Made by a program: the position numbers and the translations under genes. Positions 39,137 to 43,441 of a DNA stretch of 43,441 nt are shown here, in pieces. How positions within the stretch are numbered: position 1 is the stretch's first letter; the number at the start of each line of letters is the position of its first letter. Origin of the DNA: Akkermansia muciniphila (lineage in GTDB: Bacteria; Verrucomicrobiota; Verrucomicrobiia; Verrucomicrobiales; Akkermansiaceae); contig CAMCYK010000021.1 in the NCBI GenBank assembly GCA_945883695.1, positions 1-43,441 of the forward strand, written 5' to 3'. Below the pieces are notes generated by a model, which was given only the letters and a program-made list of their open reading frames with translations, did not search any database and had not been told where the DNA came from.

Positions 39137-41536
39137 ATGAAATTCCCATCATCACCCGGACTCCGGAAGCTCGTCCGGGTTGCTGCCGCCTGCCTCGCGC
39201 CGGTGGTCGCGATTTCGTCCCTGAGGGCGCAGGCGCCGAGCTACAACCGGGATATCCGCCCGATCCTCTCCGACAACTGCTTCAGTTGCCACGGCTTCGA
39301 CCCGAAGACCCGCGAAGCCGGCCTCCGCCTGGACACCCGGGAGGGTGCGACCGCGGACCACGACGGGGTGATCGCCATCGTCCCGGGGGACCTCGGCAAA
39401 TCCGCGCTGTGGAAGCGCATCCACAGCAGCGATGACGACGAGGTGATGCCGCCGCCGGAGACCCACAAGAAGATCACGGATGCGCAGAAGGAAACCCTCC
39501 GCCGCTGGATCGAACAGGGTGCGCCCTACGAAAAGCACTGGTCCTTCGTGCCGCCCGCCGCGGGGGAATTGCCGGCGGTGAAGCAGGCGGACTGGCCGCG
39601 GGGCGAGCTCGACCGCTTCGTGCTGGCCCGCCTCGAGGCGGCAGGTCTCGCCCCCTCATCCGAGGCCTCCAAGGAATCCCTGATCCGCCGGGTCACCCTC
39701 GATCTCACCGGACTGCCGCCGACCTTGCCGGAGGTCGACGCCTTTCTCGCCGATACCTCGCCCGACGCCTACGAAAAGGTGGTGGACCGCTTGCTGGCCA
39801 GCCCCGCGTACGGCGAGCGCATGGCGGTCGATTGGCTGGATGCCGCGCGCTACGCCGACACCAACGGCTACCAGGTCGACCGCGACCGCGAGCTCTGGGC
39901 CTGGCGCGACTGGGTGATCGACGCCTTCAACCGCAACCTGCCTTTCGACCAGTTCACCATCGAACAACTGGCGGGCGATTTGCTGCCGGACCCGACGCAC
40001 GAGCAGCGCGTCGCGACCGGCTTCAGCCGCAACAACATGATGAACGAGGAGGGCGGCGTCGACCCCGAGGAGTTCCTCGCCGAGTATGCCGCGGACCGCG
40101 CCGAAACCACCGCCGCCGTATGGCTCGCGCAGACCTTCAACTGCAACCGCTGCCACGACCACAAATACGATCCCTTCACGGCGCGCGATTTCTACTCATT
40201 GAAGGCCTTCTTCAACCAGGTTCCCGAACGCGGCGACGGCCAGTACAACGCGTCGATCCGGGTGAACAGCCCGCCGCAGCTCAAGCTGCCCGCGCCGGAG
40301 ATCGAGGCGGAGCTCGCGCGGCTGCGGACGGAACTGGCGGCGGCCGAAGGACGGCTCGCGGCGCTGGCGGCCGACGCGCCCGACTTGAAGAAGACGCAGG
40401 ATGAAGTGGCGGTCTTGAGGAAGCGGATCCAAGACACCGAACTGACGATCCCCACCACCCTGGTCATGGAGGAGATGAAGGAGCCACGGCCGACCTTCGT
40501 GCTGATCCGCGGCGCCTTCAACGCCCCCGGCGAACGGGTCGAACCCGCCACCCCCGCCGTCCTCCCGCCGATGGCCGCCGATCTTCCCCGCAACCGTCTC
40601 GGCCTCGCGAAGTGGCTGGTCGATCCGGCCAACCCGCTGACCGCCCGGGTGACCGTGAACCGTTTCTGGCAGCAGGTCTTCGGCTACGGACTCGTGAAAA
40701 CCAGCGAGGACTTCGGCGCGCAGGGGGCATCGCCGTCCCACCCCGAGCTGCTGGATTGGCTGGCTCTCGATTTCTCCGGCAAGGGCTGGGACGTGAAGAG
40801 GCTGATGAAGATGATGGTCACCAGCGCGACCTACCGCCAGGGCGCCGCGTTCACGCCGGATTTGTTAGAAAGCGATCCGGAGAACCGCCTGCTCGCCCGC
40901 AGCGGCCGGCAGCGGCTGATGGGCGAGTTCATCCGCGACCAGGCGCTCGCCGTCAGCGGGCTGCTGGCGGGCAAGATCGGCGGCCCTTCGGTGAAGCCCT
41001 ACCATCCGCCCGGCATCTACGAGCAGCTGACCGAGGGGAGCGGGACCACCTCCTACGTCCCGGGCCAGGGCGACGAGCTCTTCCGCCGCAGCCTCTACAC
41101 CTATTGGAAACGCTCCGTGCCGCATCCCGCGATGCTCGCCTTCGGCACCCCGTTCCGCGAGGTCTGCAGCCTCCAGCGGACGCGCAGCAACACCCCGCTG
41201 CAGGCGCTGAACCTGATGAACGACGAGACCTACATCGAGGCCAGCCGTTTCCTCGCCGCGCGCATGATGGAGTCCGCCGCCGACGCCCCGCAGCGTCTGG
41301 CCTTCGGCTTCCGCAGCGTCCTCGCCCGTCCCCCGCGGCCCGCCGAACAGGCGATCCTCGAGCGCGCCCACCAGCGCGCGCTCGCCGATTTCAAAGCCGA
41401 TCCGGAGGCCGCCAAAGCCCTGCTGGCCGTTGGCACCAAGGCGGTCGCCACCGCCCACGATCCCGCCGAACTGGCGGCCCTGGCCACCGTCGCCAGCACG
41501 ATCCTTTGCATGGATGAAACCGTGACCAAGCCCTGA
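39137..41536 (+). CDS. PSCyt1/DUF1549/DUF1553 cytochrome-type protein
   Basis: 799 residues from the ATG at 39137, where a signal peptide begins ([19 protein letters not shown]). Upstream in-frame starts to 38831 would precede it with a basic stretch and are rejected. The planctomycete-type cytochrome module is near the N-terminus: [19 protein letters not shown] with CxxCH. Then DUF1549 ([48 protein letters not shown]) and DUF1553 ([57 protein letters not shown]). These large periplasmic proteins are abundant in Planctomycetes and Verrucomicrobia; they probably take part in polysaccharide or sulfated-glycan use, but biochemistry is lacking. A 20-codon coiled region (about 395-440) separates the domains. 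The DUF1501 gene follows after 5 bp. Confidence 0.92.
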   Translation: MKFPSSPGLRKLVRVAAACLAPVVAISSLRAQAPSYNRDIRPILSDNCFSCHGFDPKTREAGLRLDTREGATADHDGVIAIVPGDLGKSALWKRIHSSDDDEVMPPPETHKKITDAQKETLRRWIEQGAPYEKHWSFVPPAAGELPAVKQADWPRGELDRFVLARLEAAGLAPSSEASKESLIRRVTLDLTGLPPTLPEVDAFLADTSPDAYEKVVDRLLASPAYGERMAVDWLDAARYADTNGYQVDRDRELWAWRDWVIDAFNRNLPFDQFTIEQLAGDLLPDPTHEQRVATGFSRNNMMNEEGGVDPEEFLAEYAADRAETTAAVWLAQTFNCNRCHDHKYDPFTARDFYSLKAFFNQVPERGDGQYNASIRVNSPPQLKLPAPEIEAELARLRTELAAAEGRLAALAADAPDLKKTQDEVAVLRKRIQDTELTIPTTLVMEEMKEPRPTFVLIRGAFNAPGERVEPATPAVLPPMAADLPRNRLGLAKWLVDPANPLTARVTVNRFWQQVFGYGLVKTSEDFGAQGASPSHPELLDWLALDFSGKGWDVKRLMKMMVTSATYRQGAAFTPDLLESDPENRLLARSGRQRLMGEFIRDQALAVSGLLAGKIGGPSVKPYHPPGIYEQLTEGSGTTSYVPGQGDELFRRSLYTYWKRSVPHPAMLAFGTPFREVCSLQRTRSNTPLQALNLMNDETYIEASRFLAARMMESAADAPQRLAFGFRSVLARPPRPAEQAILERAHQRALADFKADPEAAKALLAVGTKAVATAHDPAELAALATVASTILCMDETVTKP

Positions 41537-41541
41537 TCCGC

Positions 41542-42972
41542 ATGCACCCCTTCGATCCGCTCCACGTCACCCGCCGGCAATTCCTCGGGAAGAGCAGCCT
41601 GGGCATCGGCTCCGCCGCGCTGGCCTCGCTGCTCAACCCGCGCGCCTTCGCCTCCGGTGCCAACCCGGTGGCGCACTTCGCGCCGAAAGCCAAACGCGTC
41701 ATCTGGCTGACCCAGGCCGGCGCGCCCTCGCAGTTGGAAACCTTCGACCACAAGCCCGGGCTCGCCGCGATGTTCGACCAGGACCTGCCCGCCTCCGTCC
41801 GCGGCGACCAGCGGCTCACGGGATTCACCTCCGGTCAGGCGCGGCTGCCCGTCGCGCCGTCGGTTTACAAATTCTCCCAGCACGGTCAGTGCGGCATGTG
41901 GCTGAGCGAACTGCTGCCCCACACCGCGAACATCGCCGACGAGATCTGCCTGATCCGCTCGATGCATACCGAGGCGATCAACCACGATCCCGGGATGACC
42001 TTGTTGCAGACCGGCCACCAAATCGGCGGCCGGCCGTCGTTCGGCGCGTGGGTTTCCTACGGCCTCGGCTCGATGAACGAGGACCTGCCCACCTTTGTCG
42101 CGATGGTTTCCCGTCCGAGCGGACCCACCAACGCGCAGCCGCTGCACGAGCGGATGTGGAGTTCCGGCTTCCTGCCCGCGAAATACCAGGGCCTGCGCTT
42201 CTCGCCCGGCAAGGATCCCGTCCTCTACCTCAGCAATCCGCCGGGCATCACTCCGGTCCGCCGCCGCGGGATGCTCGATGACCTGGCGGCGCTCAACCGG
42301 ATCACTCTCGACGACTATCAGGACCCGGAAACCCGCGACCGCATCGACCAGTTCGAGATGGCCTTCCGCATGCAGTCCAGCGTGCCGGAACTCGCCGACA
42401 TCTCGCAGGAGCCCGCCGCGGTGTTCGAGCGCTACGGCCCGGAGTCCCGCAAGCCGGGATCCTACGCCGCCAACTGCATCCTCGCCCGCCGCCTCGCCGA
42501 ACGCGGGGTGCGCTTCATCCAGCTCTACCACCGCGGCTGGGACCAGCACGACAAGCTGCCCAGCGGCATCAAGAGCCAGTGCTACGACATCGATCAACCG
42601 AGCGCCGCCCTGGTGATGGAGTTGAAGGAACGCGGCTTGCTGGAAGACACGCTGGTCATCTGGGGCGGCGAGTTCGGACGCACGGTCTTTTCGCAGGGCA
42701 AGCTCACGGCGGACAACTACGGCCGCGACCACCATCCGCGCTGCTTCAGCATCTGGATGGCCGGGGCCGGCGTCAAAGGCGGCCAGGTGCACGGCGAGAC
42801 CGATGACTTCAGCTACAACATCGTCAAGGATCCGGTCCATATCCACGACCTCAACGCGACGGCCCTGCACCTGCTGGGCATCGACCACACCCGGCTCACC
42901 CACCGCTTCCAAGGCCGCGACTACCGGCTGACCGACGTGCACGGACATGTGGTCTCGAAGATCCTCGCGTGA
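41542..42972 (+). CDS. DUF1501 protein with Tat-type signal
   Basis: 476 residues. The twin-arginine signal [20 protein letters not shown] sends it folded to the periplasm. DUF1501 belongs to the alkaline-phosphatase/sulfatase-like fold: [71 protein letters not shown], and [17 protein letters not shown]. The His, Asp and Glu residues in these motifs suggest a metal site, but the activity is unknown. The pair DUF1549/1553-DUF1501 is a standard co-transcribed unit in this bacterial group. Confidence 0.93.
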   Translation: MHPFDPLHVTRRQFLGKSSLGIGSAALASLLNPRAFASGANPVAHFAPKAKRVIWLTQAGAPSQLETFDHKPGLAAMFDQDLPASVRGDQRLTGFTSGQARLPVAPSVYKFSQHGQCGMWLSELLPHTANIADEICLIRSMHTEAINHDPGMTLLQTGHQIGGRPSFGAWVSYGLGSMNEDLPTFVAMVSRPSGPTNAQPLHERMWSSGFLPAKYQGLRFSPGKDPVLYLSNPPGITPVRRRGMLDDLAALNRITLDDYQDPETRDRIDQFEMAFRMQSSVPELADISQEPAAVFERYGPESRKPGSYAANCILARRLAERGVRFIQLYHRGWDQHDKLPSGIKSQCYDIDQPSAALVMELKERGLLEDTLVIWGGEFGRTVFSQGKLTADNYGRDHHPRCFSIWMAGAGVKGGQVHGETDDFSYNIVKDPVHIHDLNATALHLLGIDHTRLTHRFQGRDYRLTDVHGHVVSKILA

Positions 42973-43217
42973 CCGCGGTCTCCCCTCGTCGAACGGCAAC
43001 GCCGTTCCCTCGTAAAGCCCGGGGTTGTTCCGACAGCGGAGGAACTACCCCGGGAACCTTCCCGCTGATCTGCCAACCCCGAAGTGGGTTGCCTCGGGCG
43101 CGAGGCTCACGGCGTGCGACGCTGCCGTTCGATGACACCCAATGCCCAACGAATCGCAAGTGAAGCGTGGCCATCCGCCGGGTTTCGCTCTAGATTCCAC
43201 TCAAACCCTCCAAATCC
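42973..43217. other. Spacer between DUF1501 gene and clpB
   Basis: 245 bp. No gene, clear terminator or heat-shock operator (such as a CIRCE-type repeat) could be recognised. It should contain the clpB promoter. Confidence 0.4.
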
Positions 43218-43441
43218 ATGGGACTCGACAAGCTCACCAACAAACTCCAGGAAGCCCTCCAGGCCGCCCAGCGGCTCGCCTCCAAGTCAGCACACCCCGA
43301 ACTGAAGGGCACCCACCTGCTGCTCGCCCTGCTGCAGCAGGAAGGCGGCGTCCTCACGCCGATCCTGCAAAAGGCCGGGGTCGATGCCACCCGCCTGAAA
43401 GTGGCGGTGGCCGCGGCGCTCGAACGCGAGCCGACCCAGCA
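43218..43441 (+). CDS. clpB: ClpB chaperone, N-terminal fragment (cut by window edge)
   Basis: 74 codons from the ATG at 43218 to the end of the window. The start MGLDKLTNKLQEALQAAQRL and the Clp_N repeat THLLLALLQQEGGVLTPILQ match the N-terminal domain of ClpB, the AAA+ disaggregase that works with DnaK. The AAA+ domains lie outside the window, so ClpA or ClpC cannot be excluded absolutely, but DKLTNK is typical of ClpB. Confidence 0.9.
   Translation, partial: MGLDKLTNKLQEALQAAQRLASKSAHPELKGTHLLLALLQQEGGVLTPILQKAGVDATRLKVAVAAALEREPTQ

Noticed and set aside
1..43441. Search for tRNA, rRNA and exosortase genes
   Set aside because: No T-loop-like GGTTCGAATCC context with a matching acceptor stem, no rRNA core sequence, and no exosortase catalytic motifs were found in any frame.

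Overview
The window is a GC-rich bacterial chromosome fragment, most likely from the phylum Verrucomicrobiota (Verrucomicrobiaceae-like). Three things point there: several short exported proteins ending in PEP-CTERM-type sorting tails, a DUF1549/DUF1553 cytochrome plus DUF1501 pair typical of the Planctomycetes-Verrucomicrobia group, and weak or absent Shine-Dalgarno sites in front of most genes. The assignment is inference; no rRNA or other marker gene was found.

Region 1 (1-11.4 kb) is accessory. It has four small PEP-CTERM-like secreted proteins, all on the minus strand. Each is preceded by the same composite element: a conserved GAAAACRCKCTC-like box followed by a hairpin. Among them lie a GNAT-type acyltransferase, a large phosphodiesterase-TPR-sulfotransferase fusion, a divergent NarL/LuxR-type histidine kinase and response regulator, and a RAYT (REP-associated tyrosine transposase) flanked by short tandem repeats. 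The divergent promoter between the fusion gene and the kinase, with the first part of the kinase, exists as a second, truncated copy at about 1.01-1.39 kb. That copy has been absorbed antisense into the 3' end of the GNAT reading frame.

Region 2 (11.4-27.1 kb) is mostly housekeeping: a two-domain M16 peptidase, MetG, a PpiD/SurA-like folding factor, an RsmA(KsgA)-Nudix fusion, a compact row (prepilin-like protein, TonB-like protein, ExbB, ExbD, peptide deformylase), an SPF-repeat protein next to a degenerate MglA-like GTPase, PgsA and 6-phosphogluconate dehydrogenase.

Region 3 (27.1-36.7 kb) mixes a decayed nucleotidyltransferase toxin-antitoxin-like pair, an orphan OppD-type ATPase, a PhoB/PhoR-like pair, a nucleoside-symporter-like MFS protein, an L,D-transpeptidase, a MidA-type methyltransferase, a two-repeat lipoprotein and an RlmI-type methyltransferase. 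Two heptamer arrays in opposite orientation bracket the PhoBR-MFS block. Other inverted-repeat elements lie in the spacers.

Region 4 (36.6-43.4 kb) carries DeoB, a frameshifted membrane-anchored protein of unknown function (G8 tract), the DUF1549/1553 and DUF1501 pair, and the first 74 codons of ClpB, cut off by the window edge.

The most notable material is: the shared upstream element of the PEP-CTERM genes; their conserved-end, variable-core mosaic structure; the PDE-TPR-sulfotransferase fusion next to a kinase with a G9 tract; the SPF-repeat/MglA-like pair; and the inverted heptamer arrays. No tRNA, rRNA, CRISPR array or exosortase gene was seen.
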